Shown: one piece after another, positions 49,080 to 61,800 of the stretch | How the letters are laid out: the number at the start of each line of letters is the position of its first letter | Position numbering within the stretch: the stretch's first letter is position 1 | Assembly (NCBI GenBank): GCA_023548195.1 | Contig: JAJHZJ010000335.1 | Span: 3,939,967 to 4,003,966 of the forward strand | Reading direction: 5' to 3' | DNA: 64,000 nt | Source: Bettongia penicillata ogilbyi | Taxonomy: Eukaryota; Chordata; Mammalia; Diprotodontia; Potoroidae | The notes under the pieces: generated by a model | What the model was told of the DNA's origin: nothing | The model's input: only the letters and a program-made list of their open reading frames with translations | The model's database searches: none | Position numbers and translations under genes: made by a program

Positions 49080-49560
49080 TAACTAGAAGACCTTACAAAC
49101 AGGATCCACTTGAGGTGAGTTCTTGCCCTTAAGAAATAAGTCCCTATCCTTGGAATCTTCCATTTAAAGTTAGGGTGACCCAGCTTATGAAGGTGGAATC
49201 CAACCAAGTGGTCTTAGTGGAGATGAACTCTTTTGTCCAGATTGCTAGAGGCAGCTGAGTCTCATGATCGTTACATCCTCAGCAGGAGGAGCTGAAGACT
49301 TTGAGCCTACCTCCTCATTAATATGTCTATCCCATGATTGACTGTTCACCAATCAGGGTTGATCTCCATCAGTCAGGGACACCAGTTTTTCCGAGGTTTT
49401 TAAAGATTCGATGATCTCAATGGCCACTGTCTTTGGTTACTGAGAGAAAACACTGACCATCAATCTGTTGATTATTTGCTAGCCTAATTAATAAACTGAT
49501 TATTGATTACACAGAAACTCTCTCAGGATTTTGATTGATCACACACAGCTAATAATATTA
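49080..49560 (+). repeat. LTR-like block (candidate solo LTR)
   Basis: A CCAAT box ('caccaatcaggg', about 49350), a TATA-like 'tttttaaagattc' (about 49400), a polyadenylation signal ('taataaactgatt', about 49489) and a following U5-like 'acacagaaactctctcagg' occur in LTR order and spacing. No paired LTR and no retroviral gene is nearby. Ends and family are not established. Confidence 0.35.
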
Positions 49561-49779
49561 GAATAATTCAAATCTAGGTCTTCGTGAATCCTATGCTATA
49601 ACTCTCTTTTCAAATTTAATAAACAAAAAAAAGAACTAGTCATCTGATTCACTCTTTGTAGGAGGAATACCATCTACTTTTAGAGAAAGGAACACTAGGT
49701 AATGGAGAGACTCTGAAGAAACAGCATCAATAAGAAAGATGGTCTTTACTAGCAGCGTTGAATTCTCATCGACACATTG

Positions 49780-49995
49780 TAGTGTCACAGCATGAGCCCA
49801 GGACTAAGAGTCGAGGTTTCGATCTGAGCTCTGCAGGGCACTTATGTGGCTCTGGATATTTGACTTCTCTTCCCTGGGTCTCACTTTCTTCATCTGTGAA
49901 ATCATGTGGTTGAGTTAGAGAATCTCTAAAGTCCTTTTCCAGTTCTGACTCTGATGTGAGTCTTTGTTCCTTGACCACATTTGCTGAGCCATTAG
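49780..49995 (+). repeat. MIR/Ther1-like SINE
   Basis: The tRNA-like head 'catgagcccaggactaagag' is followed by 'ttcatctgtgaaatcatgtgg' and 'aaagtccttttccagttctg', in MIR order. Confidence 0.5.
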
Positions 49996-50433
49996 CAAGG
50001 CAGGTGGGAAGGAGATTCAAATAAGGAAGTAAGGAAGGAGTTCCTTCCATTTCCTGAATCTTCTCAGCCCATTCACTCCTCAGCCCATTTCCCTCATTCC
50101 TGTCACTGCCCAGCATGTGGCAATCAATGTAACTGATCAGCACAACAGCTCCAAGATGTTATTGGCACTGCAAGGGGTTTTAGAAGGCAGATCACAGAGC
50201 ACCAGAGACAGAAGAGAGCACAGAACATAGAACGTTAGAGAAAGGAAGAACCCCAGCTGGGAAGGGAAACCCTGGAGAAGTCAGGAATGAGAATCCAACT
50301 GCCCAAAGATGTGCTGATCCTAGACCTAGAGCAACCAATCCATTAATAAGCATGGATCAGATGCTTACTATGTGCCAAGCACTGTGCTAAGTTCTAGGGA
50401 TACAGACACAAAAGTTAGTCTCTATCATTTAAA

Positions 50434-50675
50434 GGGGGCAGTTAGTGGGGCAGTGCAGAGAGCATCGGACCTGGGATCAGGAAGATCTGAGTTCAAATCT
50501 CAACTCAGATGCCAGTTACATGACCCTGGGCAAGTCACTTAACCTGTTTGGCTCAGTTTCCTCATCTGTAAAATGAGGTGGAAAAGGAAATGGCAAATTA
50601 CTCCAGGATCATTGCCAAGAAAACCCCAAATGGGGTCACAGAAAGTCAGGCACAACTGAAAAACAACAAACTTTT
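50434..50675 (+). repeat. MAR1-type SINE
   Basis: A complete-looking plus-strand copy: tRNA-like head ('atcaggaagatctgagttc'), CORE phrase ('cctcatctgtaaaatgagg') and tail ('aaaaccccaaatggggtcac') ending in 'aaaaacaacaaac'. It is the reference for the minus-strand copies elsewhere in the window. The flank 50340-50430 holds a 'tgcttactatgtgccaagc' interspersed repeat that resumes at about 50690-50850. Confidence 0.7.
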
Positions 50676-50984
50676 TAAGAGCATGCATCCTAATGGGGAG
50701 ATAATTCAAACTGGTATATGCAAGATATATGCACAGTAGATGGAAGGGAACCTGAAAGAGGAAGGTATTAGCAGCAGGCTGGGGTTGGGGAAGGTGGAGA
50801 GGGGAAGGCTTTCTGCCAAAGGTGGTATCTGAGAAGTGATTGCTGAGTGGCTATTGGTGATAATGGAAACACCAAATGGGTTCATGTAGACACAGTCAGT
50901 CAAGAGTCTGACAATAAGCTTTTCTGTAGCAGAAGGAGGGGTTAATATATGATAATATGGTCCAGATCTAAAAAGATGTCAGCA

Positions 50985-51135
50985 CACTAAACCAGGGGTG
51001 AAGGACCTGCAGCCTTGAGGCCACATGTTACCCTCTAGGTCCTCAGGTGTGACCCTTTGACTAAATCCAAACTTCACCAAACAAATCATTTTATTAAGAC
51101 TTCGAAGTTGCAGGTTCCTTACCACTGAGCTAAAC
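50985..51135. mobile_element. hAT-type MITE, 135 bp, with TSD
   Basis: The element 50993-51127 starts caggggtgaagga and ends ggttccttaccactg. The reverse complement of the end reads cagtggtaaggaacctgca, matching the start over about 28 bp with one indel. The 8-bp flanks are cactaaac (50985-50992) and agctaaac (51128-51135), matching at six of eight. A CAGGG start and 8-bp target duplication are typical of hAT elements. Confidence 0.7.
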
Positions 51136-51219
51136 GGATAGGTAGAATCAAATAAGCATCAGATTTAATGTACATTTGTTGTAAAATTCCCCATCTGTCT
51201 TTAAAAAATCACATTCACA

Positions 51220-51960
51220 AACACAGGGTAGAAAAAGCATGGCTCAGCAGTCTCAGACTTTGGACTATTTTACAAGATGAATGTATTGATAAAGTGTAAA
51301 ATGGATAATTTAGATTATTTTAAATTAAAATATTCTTATGTAAATAAAACTAATATAGCAAAGAATAGGAGGAACGAAGAGAACTGTGATGAAACTTTAA
51401 TGGCCAAACCCCCAGATGGGATGTGATTGTGTTGGAATAGTGCTGGGGTTTAAAAAAATGATGAGCCGACTGATTTAGAAAAACATGGAAAGACTTGGAT
51501 AATGAAGAAAGATGCTATCTGCCCCCAGAGAAAGAGATGTAGGGAAATATGCATAGTATGGTTTTACATATATAATGTATGTATGTTTATTGAAATTTAT
51601 GTATATATACACACATATACATACATGCACAGATATGTAGATTTGGATGTGGATCTTTTTGTGTGTGCATATACACACACATACACACAGATAGATTTAG
51701 ATATAGAGATCTAAACTTAATTGTAGCCTTCTGTAGGATGGGGGTGGTGGGAGAGCTGAAACAAAGTGAAAAGTGCATAGCAAAGAACAAAAGAAAACCT
51801 AGAAGGAAGCAAAGAAAAGCTAGATAGCTTCGAAAATAATGTGTAGTATTTATTATATAGGATTTTTTGAAATGGAAATGTATTGTTTCATATTGAATCT
51901 TCCCCATGTCCTACTATGTATGTGGAAATGGTTCTTTTCTTTTCTCATTTTGTATTTAAG
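51220..51960 (+). mobile_element. L1 3' fragment with CA/TA repeat
   Basis: L1 phrases 'aaaatggataattt' and 'gaaaaacatggaaagactt' occur in order. TATA/CACA simple sequence at 51565-51715 lies inside. It ends in an A-rich stretch at about 51990. Confidence 0.5.
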
Positions 51961-51999
51961 TTTAAAATGAATTTTTAAATTTACAAAAGAAGAAAGAAA

Positions 52000-54900
52000 A
52001 GGCACACCTAAGCAGCAATTCCTATGAAAAATGTCTGAGGGTTTCAGTGCACCACAAGCTCAGTGAATATCTATAGGATGACATGGTAGCCAGAACAAAT
52101 GCTAATCTAAGCTGTTTTGAGAAGCATCCTGTTCAGAATCAGCCTCTTCCTTAGTCAGATTTCATATGAAGTATGGTGTCCTAGGAGAGGAAGCCTGATT
52201 TGTGAGGGATTGAGAAGTTGAGAAGTGAAGGTGCTGTGGTAAAAGTGTAACAACTGGCTTCCAAAAAAAAAAGAAAAAAGTATGCATGCCACATTGAGGT
52301 GCTAATGATCTACTTTATTATCATCTCTCCACAACCTTCTTAGATCACTCTAGGCAATCAACAAAATAATAAATCAAGCCCTGACTTGAGAAGGCTCCAG
52401 CATAACCTTGGATAGATCTTTGAAGAAATTTAGCAGTGAAGGACAGGAAACACGATGATTGTACAATGGAGTAGAAGAGTCAAAGAAAGGCTCTTTTTTA
52501 GGACTGGGAAGTCCTGAGCTTGATTATGCATTCATTTATTCAAGGAGCCAATACTGAAGGAAAGACTGACAGATGGAAGTTGGGTGGAGGCGGTAGCAGA
52601 TCATCACAGGAGCAATATGTTTTTTTCAGATATTTTAAATTAATTTGTTTTCAGTTTTTAACAATCACTTCTATAAGTTTTAAATTTTTTAGGAGCAATG
52701 TCTTGGAATAGGTAGAAGGGAACATGACCAAAGCAAAAAGAGAGGGTTTAGGCTTAAGCTTAGGGAATAGAAGCTGTACAGTTTCTTTCAGGTTGGGAAG
52801 GAAAGAGAAGAGAATGTGTGATAATATTGAGGCATGACAAGGAGGAGAGGGAGAGAAAGAGCTTATATTAACATTTCTCTTCTTCCTTAAGTAGGAGACT
52901 AAATCATCCCCAAATGGGCTGGGGAGAAAGTGCTTAGGGCACTTTGTGCTGGAATTGAGATGTGTAGGCAGTCAGGTTAAGTGAGAAACAGAATACAGAG
53001 AGAGCTGGCTTCAGCATCAGGAAGGTCCCAGTTCAGGTCCCATAACTGACACCTACAGGCTATAGGACTATAAGAAAATTAACTTCTCAGGGCCCCCAGA
53101 CAACTCTCTAAGATTATCAATTACAGGTTCTAAGCTCTAAGTCTGGGTTAGAGAGAGAGCGGGGGAGAGAAAGATAGAAGAGTGTGACAGACCGAGAAAG
53201 AGAGGGAGACAGAGAGAGATTGGGACACAAAGTAGAACAAGTAAAAAATGAACTAAAAACAAGTAAGCTAAGAACAAATAAAAATAAACTTTGGACAACA
53301 AGTAAAAAGCAAACTAAAAATCTGAGAATCAGGAAAACCAGGTTCAAATCCCATCTGCATATTTACTATTTACTACTTCTGTGTTCTGAGCAAGTCATTC
53401 CCCTCTCCCACCTTTACTTTCCTCCTCTGTAAAATGGGCATCATAACAGAGCACTTACTTAACAGTTGTCATGAAGGTCGAGTGAGATCGTGTTTATAAG
53501 GTACTTTTTGAACCTTAAAGGATTCTATAATTCTATAATAGAAGTCTATAATTGTCCTCTAATATGAATGATTGGCAATGCAGAGCATAGAGCAAGCAGA
53601 ACCAGTTTTGGGGTTAGGAAGGGGCCTCTTCAAATCCTGCCTCTAACATACTGGCTAGATAGCCTTGGGCAAGTAAGTCACCAACCCCAGTGTCCTAGGC
53701 AACTTGTTCTCTAAGACCATACATTAGAAGCTATCTGCCTTGCTAACTTCTTATCTATGAGAGTTCCCCAAACCAATAAAATCACAGATCCAGGCATTCT
53801 TCCTAACCCTATTATTATTAATAATGAAAAGTAGACTGTGCAGCTTGGCCCCTAGTTTCTGAATCAGTTCACTTGGCCTAAGTATGTTCTAGCACATATC
53901 TAGTCATAGAACAACTGAGAATGATGGAGGTTCAAAGAAAATGAATTACTTGCAAAATTTCAAGGTCTTTCTGGTTCATATTCACCTCCTGCTGTCAAGG
54001 CCCTGTACTTTTTTATTTCAGGACACATCAGTTGCCTGGGGGTCATGGCGTCTATGACTCAGAGAAGGCTAGTCACCCAATGAAAACATATTTCTTCCCC
54101 TCTCTAATCCCAATTTAAGAAATCTAGTGCTGCTGAGGATACAGGCTAGAAAGCATATATTTAGGAAACACTGAAAGTGTCCTGAGTCTTAGAGGGCTAT
54201 ACCCTCAATAGGGACCAAATACTTACAAATAGAACTGACTGGAACCAATGGGTGATCCAAAAATCATCTCCCTCTTGCTTTGAGGTCCACAGGCATCTTG
54301 AATAGTGACTCCATCCAAAGTAAATTACAGCTTGGGAAAGAGATAGACAAGCCCTCTGGACTTCCAGGGGACTCAAGAGCTAGTGGAAGTGTATTGTCTC
54401 TGCCATCACTGGCTCAAATAATGAAGTCCCAAGAGTTTTTATGTCTGGAAACTTTGGGCCAAGGAGGAACTCTGTCTACTGCTGCACTGGCCAGGTATGG
54501 AAGCCTACTGGGAAGACTGTGCTAATTGTCTGCTCTGGACTTTTGGGATACTCATGAACCCAATCACCCTGGCTGTTTTGTTCTAGCTCATTTTGCAATG
54601 ATTGCCATTGTCAATTATCTAAGTGGGTTACTATCTAACATTTTGAATTCTAATTAAGTGAGAAGTTATCAAATGACTCCTGAAATTCAATTAAACAAAT
54701 ACTTACTAAGCAGTTACCATGTAGCAGACACTGGAGATACAAACATAGAATACAAAAAATAAACAAAATCTGCCTTCAAGAAGCTTGTATTCTACCAATG
54801 GGTATGACATATAGACAGGTAAATATTAAGTATATATAAAGCTACCAAAGGTAATTTCAAGAGGTAGAAAGTTCTAACAACGGAAGGGAGTGAGGAAAGG

Positions 54901-55100
54901 CCTTTGGGGATGTAGTTCTTGAGCTGTGATTTGAGAGAAGCCAAATATTCCAAGAAGCAAATGTGAGCACGTCCTTCCAAACATATGAACATATGAAACC
55001 AGACTTTGCGGGGGGTGGGAGAGCAAATAGTCGCTTCCTCCACCAGAACATAAACTCCTTGAGGGGCACAACTGTCACACGCTTTGTCTTCCCTGCTTTT
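52000..55100. other. Spacer with MIR-like fragments, no gene seen
   Basis: MIR-like plus-strand fragments are visible at about 53000-53130, 53310-53520 ('ctctgtaaaatgggcatcat') and 53580-53710. An interspersed repeat of the 'aaatacttactaagcag' type lies at 54690-54950. No reading frame here resembles a protein. Confidence 0.5.
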
Positions 55101-55104
55101 TTCC

Positions 55105-55345
55105 CTTTCTTGTTGTTCAGTCACGTGCGACTGTCTGTGGCCCCACTTACAGTTTTCTTAGCAAAGATACTACAATAGTTTGCCATTGCCTTCTCCCGTT
55201 GATTTTACAGATGAGGGAACTGAGGCAAACAGAGATTAAGTGACTTGCCCAAAGTCACACAACTGGTACGTATCTGAGGCCAGATCTGAATTCAGGTTTT
55301 CTTGATTCTGCATCCAGCACTGTCTCCACTGCACCACCTCACTGA
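55105..55345 (-). repeat. MAR1-type SINE
   Basis: Minus-strand copy with 'gatgagggaactgaggcaa', 'gtgacttgcccaaagtcac' and a tRNA-like head ending near 55345. Confidence 0.6.
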
Positions 55346-55379
55346 TCCAATTATGTGAGAAAAGTCACTGAGCTGTTCA

Positions 55380-56165
55380 TATTTCTTGACTCAGGAACCC
55401 AACAACTGCACATATTCTCTAAGAAGGTTAAAAAATAGAGGAAAAATGTCTCATTTGTACAAAAATATTTCAGTAGCACTTTTTTACAATATCAAAAATC
55501 TGTAAACAAAATGTGTAGATTTCAATTCAAAAATTACTGAACAAGTTATGATATGTGAATGTTATGGAATATTATTATATACCCCCAAAAAATATAAGAA
55601 ATTCAGGGAAACAGGAAAACTTAGGATCTCACCTCTCCAGTACTCAGTTTCCTTATCTACAAGAAGTTTGAACAGAAGACTTCAGACGTTCCCACTGACT
55701 TTAAGTGTGTCCCTGTCATAATATTTTTGCATTCCTCTTATCATTATGAACTTACGGAATATCAACAAGCTTCACCATTTCTTTGTATAAATGTAATGGG
55801 GGACAGGACAACTAGCTACTGAAGGTCTAGCCAGGAGTGTGCTGGAGCCAGCTCAAACCAGCTCCTGAGAGCTCATTGTTATATTTTTAGCATGAGCAAT
55901 TACACCTCTGAAATTGGCAAATTTTATGAATCCTGGCTTAGTGTAGCATGTTGTTAATGGTTTAGACTTAAGAAAGTGGTGCAGAAAAAGTTAGAAACAC
56001 AAATTAAACGTTAAAGTATGTCCTGTCTAATATGCAAATGTGTCTAATGGGAATGCGTGAGTAGTACTCATATAAGATTACACGCCATCTTGCGGAGAGC
56101 AGGAAAAGGGAAGGGGGGAAAATTTGAACTTATGAAAGTGATTGTTGAAAACTGAAAAGAACTAA
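55380..56165 (+). mobile_element. L1 3' fragments
   Basis: L1 ORF2-end phrases are at 55440-55600 ('gttatggaatattatt'), and an L1 3' UTR tail is at about 56020-56165 ('acgccatcttgcgg', 'ttgttgaaaactgaaaag'). The stretch between is not recognised. Confidence 0.45.
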
Positions 56166-56169
56166 ATCA

Positions 56170-56680
56170 ATAAACTGCAGGGGAATATATGTAAAATGAA
56201 CATTATTCCTCCCTAGGCCCCTAGGCTGAGAGATACCTGTTAGGTTACTGGGCAGGGTTGGATAATCTGCCTAGCAACAGGTTTCTTGTTTGGGCCCCTG
56301 TCAAAATGTTATTCCCCTTTGGGTTGTGAAATATCTGATAAATTGTTAACAGTCATTTTTGTTTAGTCCATTTGCATGGTAACCACCTGTGCCCCCCTAA
56401 TGTTAGACCCCTTGCCAGGCAACTAACTCCACCCCTTCTTGACAACTACTGTATGTTGAATGACAACCAGTCTTTCATTGGGTACCTCTCCTGGCACCTC
56501 TCCTCTGTTGGGGTCCTTTGCCTAGTAGCCCTTTGCCTAGTAGCCCACTGACAACCACCTTCTGTTTGGGGGCTCTTGCCTAGCAGCAAGCCCCGCTCTT
56601 GCTCTGTCAGAACTCTGTTGTGGAAACCTCAAGGCTGTGTTTCTTTTCTTATTGTTTTAGCTATTAGTTCTTGAACTATA
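56170..56680. repeat. C-rich block with internal short repeats, LTR-like
   Basis: A 0.5-kb, C-rich island in AT-rich surroundings. It contains repeated 'tttgcctagtagccc' and 'cacctctcct' units at about 56485-56550. It could be a solo LTR or an unclassified repeat; no ends or polyadenylation signal establish it. Confidence 0.3.
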
Positions 56681-56749
56681 CCTAATTTTACTGGCAAGAT
56701 CTCTAGGATGTCTTCCTTAGAAATAACTCTAATTTGTGGTTTTAGATAG

Positions 56750-58450
56750 ATACTATACATTACCTTAAGGAACCATATTTATTCTTATGGTTTTAAAAGG
56801 AAGTATTGCTATTTTATCAAAAGCCTTTTCTTATCAATATAATCAAGTTATTTTTATTCTTTTCAGTACTAATGTGATATATTACATTATAGCTTCAAAT
56901 ATTTATCATTATACCTTTATTCAACCCTACCTTTTTATTATAAAGTCAACTATGTCATTGTGTGCAATCTTTTTAATATGTTCTTGCATATTTTTTTCTA
57001 TTTCATACTATATTTTTGGGTTGCTATTAGAAATATTGTCTATACTTTTCTTTCTCTATTTTTTCTCTAGATTTAGCAAGCAAGAATCTAGTTACCTCAT
57101 AGAAAGAGTTTGGCATTTTTGAATCAGTTTATGTAATATTAGAATTGTTCTTTGAAATGTAATAAAAGTTTGTTTGTAAGTCTATGTAACTCTGGATTTT
57201 TTCCTATTTGGGAATTCATTTTAGCTTGCTGAATTTCTCCCGTTGATGTTAGGCTATTTAATTGTCTATTTAATGTTTTATTACTATGAGTATTTATAGT
57301 TTTATAAATTTTAAAATTCATTTAATTGGTTTTGTTGATCTAAAATTGGGCAAAAATAGTTTCTAGTAATTTCCTTTACTGCCTCTGAATTTGCGGCTAA
57401 TTTACTTTTTTATCTTTGATATGAATAATTTGGCTCTTTTTAACAGAAAAAAAGAACTAATGTTTTATCTAACATTAGGATTCCAAAACAATTCTATTGT
57501 CACTTATCAATTTTATTGTATTTATCTCTTTGATTTTCAGATTTTATATTTGTATTCTCAGATGACTGTTTTTACTTGTTTCTTGGCAAGATTTTTTAGT
57601 TGTATCCACAAATCATTGATCAATTTATTACTTCTCTCTTTTGTTAATAAAAATTATTTAGAAATATTCACTTTACCCATGGAAGTGTAAAATTTTTGCT
57701 ATGTTGTCTCATTATTGTCCTCTACTTCCATGAAATTATCTAAAATTTATTCTTTAAATTCCTTAGGATTCTACTAGTCTCCATTTAACTTTTCATTCTT
57801 TCTTCATAGGACTTTTGTTATATTAATTACATTGTATCAGGAAAAGATGTGTGTAATACTTTTATTATATATTTGTTAAAGGAAATTTTTATGCATTCTC
57901 ACATGATCAATTTTTATAAAAATGCAATGCAATTCTGAAAAAAATTAGATTCCTTTCTATTCCCATTCAATAATCACTAAAGAGTTATCATATCTAGTGT
58001 TTCTAAAATTCTATTCAAGTTCTTATTTCATTATCTGATTACTTTTTTGCTAGATTTCTCTAGATCTGAAAGGAATATAATGACATATTCAACTTTTCTG
58101 ACTACATCTCCCTATAATTCAATTAACTATTCTTTTAAGTATTTAAGAATTGCCGAGCAATTCAGTGCCTCTACGTGTGTCATACTGATATTATTTCATT
58201 ATCTCTGGTACTTTTACTCACCACATAGATTCCATAGTCATCTCTTCTAACAATATTATTTTTACTGTTGGTTTATCTGATCATGATTGACACTTTTACT
58301 TTTTTTAGTTGCCTGAAAAATAATAATTTCTGTTCCAGATACTCATTTTAATTCTGTGTGAGTCTTTATGCTTCATGTGTGTTTCTTTTTATGAAACATT
58401 ATTGCATTTTATTTCCTAATGCATTTTTCTAGTCTCCTTCATTTTATGGA
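56750..58450 (-). mobile_element. Old antisense LINE fragment
   Basis: AT-rich sequence whose plus strand contains 'tcaaaagccttttct' followed by 'tattattagaa'-type text and later 'ttttgttgatct' and 'aaaaaaagaactaatg'. These read as the reverse of an L1 reverse transcriptase region. It is heavily decayed, with no credible ORF. Confidence 0.45.
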
Positions 58451-59044
58451 TGAGTTCATCCCAAACGCAATTATGCTCTAATTATGGATTATGCATGTTC
58501 CTCCATCATATTCTCATATATTTTCTTCTGTTTCATCTCCCATCCTTGCAAATGCAAGATTGGACTTGGTTTCCCACCTTGTATTCATGTGAAGTGGTCA
58601 CAAGCTATAATCACAGGTGATGAGGTTCTAATGTGGTAACAAGAAGTTAACATTTGGTGATCCTTTCACAAAGAAATAACATCTTCTACTTCTCTCTCCC
58701 ACTGCATGTATGTGTTTATATAAATTTTTCTTCTCTCTGTGTTTCTCTCTGTCTGTTTCTGTATCTCTTTCTGTATCTCTCCTTTTCTCTCTCTCTTTCA
58801 CTCAAGTCAAAAGAAAGGAACATCACCAAACAAGTCCACTTTCCATCCGCAACCCTGCTTGATTGATGCCCCAATCAGGATAATACTATTACCTGGAATC
58901 TATTCATGCTGATAACTCAGCGGGGGATACTCATCACATTTCCAAATCCCCCCATCTCCTCTTCCCTCTGACCGAAAGGTGAGAGGACAGCACTAAATTT
59001 CTCCCACCGATTTTCCTTTGAAGAGATCTGGATTCCAAAGAGAT

Positions 59045-59420
59045 CAAAAAATGTAGAAAGGACCTGTTTGTACAAGAATATTACAACAGCAATTAGTGGG
59101 CAAAGAATTGGAAATTGAGGGAATGTCCATCAACTGAGGAATAGCTGAATGGCATATGATTGTAATGGAATAGCACTGTGCTATAAGAAATGATGTGCAG
59201 GCATACTTCAGAAAAACCTGGACAACTTCCATGAACTGAAAAAAGTGAAGGCAGCAGAAACAGTAGAGCATTATATATAGTAACGGCAATGCTGTCCAAG
59301 GATCAGCTGTGAATGACTCTGCTAGTCTTAGCAATACAATGATCCAAGACAATTCCAAAGGATTCATGATGAAAAATGCTGTTCACCTCCAAAGCGTGAA
59401 CTATGGTGTCTGAATGTTGC
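59045..59420 (+). mobile_element. L1 3' ORF2/3' UTR fragment
   Basis: The phrases 'agaattggaaattgaggg', 'tggaatagcactgtgctataag', 'cagaaaaacctggac' and 'gatccaagacaattccaaag' follow the L1 3' order. It is truncated at both ends. Confidence 0.65.
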
Positions 59421-59539
59421 ACTCTCTGAAGCATAGTTTGAATACTTGGCAGTTCAGCTCAAGCAAGGACTTCAGTGTCTGGTACCTTATCAAGCCAGGT
59501 GATGCCTAGAATCTGAACTGAATCATTTCCATTTCTCTG

Positions 59540-59690
59540 ATGCTACAATCAGTCTGATACAGGTCTTCATCATCTCATGTCTGGACTATTGCATTATTCT
59601 TCTGACTACTCTTCCTACCTCAAGTTCCTCTGCACTCCAATCCACCCTTAAGGAACAGCAAATTGTACATGAGTTTTGCAGTTTCATGCA
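59540..59690 (+). mobile_element. L2-like fragment
   Basis: The phrase 'catctcatgtctggactatt' and following pyrimidine-rich text match the L2 3' region in order. Confidence 0.45.
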
Positions 59691-59939
59691 ATTATCTTTT
59701 TTATTATGCTATGTTATGGAAATGCTTGTTTAAAATCAATATTATTAATAAATAATATATAGAATTAATATAAATAAAATCAATATTAAAAATGAAATCA
59801 ATTAATAAATGCTAGTTGACTCAATTAGAAAGGACAGGGACTGTTGTGATTCTCAGCACTTGTATGCTGAGAGGGAGAAGACAATCCACATTAAGAACAA
59901 AAAGAAGTGTACTGTGAGACCAGGAAAGGAAATCTTGAG

Positions 59940-60640
59940 TGCATCTGTGTTCATTCATAACAATATCTGAGGGTAGAAGGACACCTCAATAGTCATCTAG
60001 TCCAATCCACACATGAAAAGAATCCCAGAGAAGGGACTGTACAACTTGTGCTTGAAGACCTCCAAGGAGGAGGCAGCTACCACCTCTCAGAATAGTCCAT
60101 GTTCCATCTTTGTATGGATCTCATTATTAGGAAGATTTCCCTGACATCAAACCCGAATCTGCATCTTTGCAGTATCTTTCTACCCATTGTTCCCAGTATG
60201 CCAGCTCAGGCTAAAAAGAGCAAGTCTCATCTTCCCCCTACCTGACAGTTTAAATACTTACAAAACAGCTATCACGTCTCCCCAAAGAAAAAAGAGTTCT
60301 CTCTTTTCTAGGTTAAGTGAGCCCATTTCCTTCCACTGATCTTCATGTAACATAGACTCAAGTCCCTTCCCCATCCTGGGTCCCTCTATACATATTCTCC
60401 AGCTTTTCAATGTCCTTCTTAAAGCATGAAGAACTGAAAAAATGCTCCAGAAATGGTCTAATGAGAACAGAGTGGAGGGGAGATATTACCCTTTTATTCA
60501 TGTTAGTTATGGTGAAGTGTTTGATTTACATCACACTCATCATGTTGTGCTTGCAATCCATTGTAACTTCAAAAAAAAACAATAACTGTCCAATGGATTT
60601 TTTTAACCCAGGGATAATATTTTACATTTGTACCTACTGA
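59940..60640 (-). mobile_element. CR1-like LINE 3' end, antisense
   Basis: The plus strand reads 'agtcatctagtccaatcc', 'attaggaagatttccctgac', 'aaaacagctatcacgtctcc' and 'ctccagcttttcaatgtcc', an order I know from antisense CR1-type 3' ends. It is old and diverged. Confidence 0.5.
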
Positions 60641-60934
60641 ATTTCCTCTTTTCCTATAGTCAAATAGTCCAAAGGATTGAACACTGCCACCTGGACAGAC
60701 ATGGAATAGCTCCAAGGAGTAGGCGTAGGAGAAGAATAGGAATGAGAGAGTAGGAAAAGTGGTCACATGCCATGCTTCCCATGATAGCCAGTCATGAAAC
60801 TTTTCTCCAACCCAACCACAACTACCACTATTCTCTAACACTCTCCCTCCTAGTTTCCAATCTTATTCTTGAGTCAGCCATCGACCCATCAAAAGATTCA
60901 TCATCTAACCACTCTAGGGGTACCCATTGCAGGA

Positions 60935-61185
60935 ACAGTAAAGGTAGCACAGGGGATAAAGCCCTGGACTTGGAATCAGGAATGTCCAAGTTCAAATCTG
61001 ACTTCACACACTTGCTATATATGTGACCCTTGGGAAAACTTCAGCTTCCTCATCTGTAAAGTAGGGATAATAATTGTACCTACCTGCCAGGGTTGTTGTG
61101 AAGCTGAAATGAGATATTTACAGGCTTCTTTGCAAAACTGAAAGTACTATATAAATACTAGTTATTATGGTTATTATTATGATGA
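60935..61185 (+). repeat. MIR/MAR-type SINE
   Basis: Head 'gcacaggggataaagccc', 'gttcaaatctgacttcac', 'cctcatctgtaaagtaggg' and 'cagggttgttgtgaagc', then 'actatataaatactag'. Confidence 0.6.
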
Positions 61186-61329
61186 TGTCTATTAGGAACC
61201 CCCAGAACACCCACCTTTGCCCCCCAGCTAAGATTGTAACGTCAGCAGGCCCCTGGAAGGGAAGAATCTCATTTCAATGTTGTGATTAGGAAGAGCCCAT
61301 TTGGGGCTGGACAAGGTGAGTTACACAGG

Positions 61330-61800
61330 ATGAGGAGACATGAATGAGCTCCTATCTGCATCACAAACCTCTTTATCACTTCTTTTCACTCTTCCAAACT
61401 TCCCTGTTGCTGCTGAAGATACCACCCTTTAGGGGATGGCTACCATCTCCAACTCCTCACTCTCCCTCACCCCACTCATCCAATCAGCTCCCTAAACATG
61501 TGATTTCTTCATCCACAACTTCTCTTGTATGTGTCCCCTCTCCTCTACTTCCACAGGAACCTCTCTAGTCCAGAACTTCATCACCTCCCTTCTGAAATAC
61601 TGCAATAGACTCGCACATGGCCTCCCTGCTGTAGTCATTTCCCTCTCCAATCCATTCTCCAAATAGCTGTCAAAATGATTCTAAGGCAGAGGTCCAACCA
61701 TAGCATAATTTAGTTAACAAACTCTAGTGACTCCCTGTCAATTCTAGGATCAGATATGATTTCATCTTCATCTCACTCTTCGTATGTTCATTTGTAGGTT
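61330..61800 (+). mobile_element. L2 LINE fragment
   Basis: The phrases 'ccatctccaactcctcac', 'aactgcaatagactcgc' (as 'atactgcaatagactcg'), 'ctccaatccattctccaa' and 'gtgactccctgtcaattc' appear in L2 order. The following 61800-62620 is AT-rich spacer without a gene. Confidence 0.55.

Noticed and set aside
54280..54525. Open frame of 81 codons with ordinary composition
   Set aside because: No similarity I recognise, no splice or promoter context, and no duplicate to test conservation.
56787..57690. Two open frames of about 100 codons in AT-rich sequence
   Set aside because: Their hydrophobic Phe/Ile/Leu text comes from AT-rich antisense LINE sequence; no conserved motif is present.
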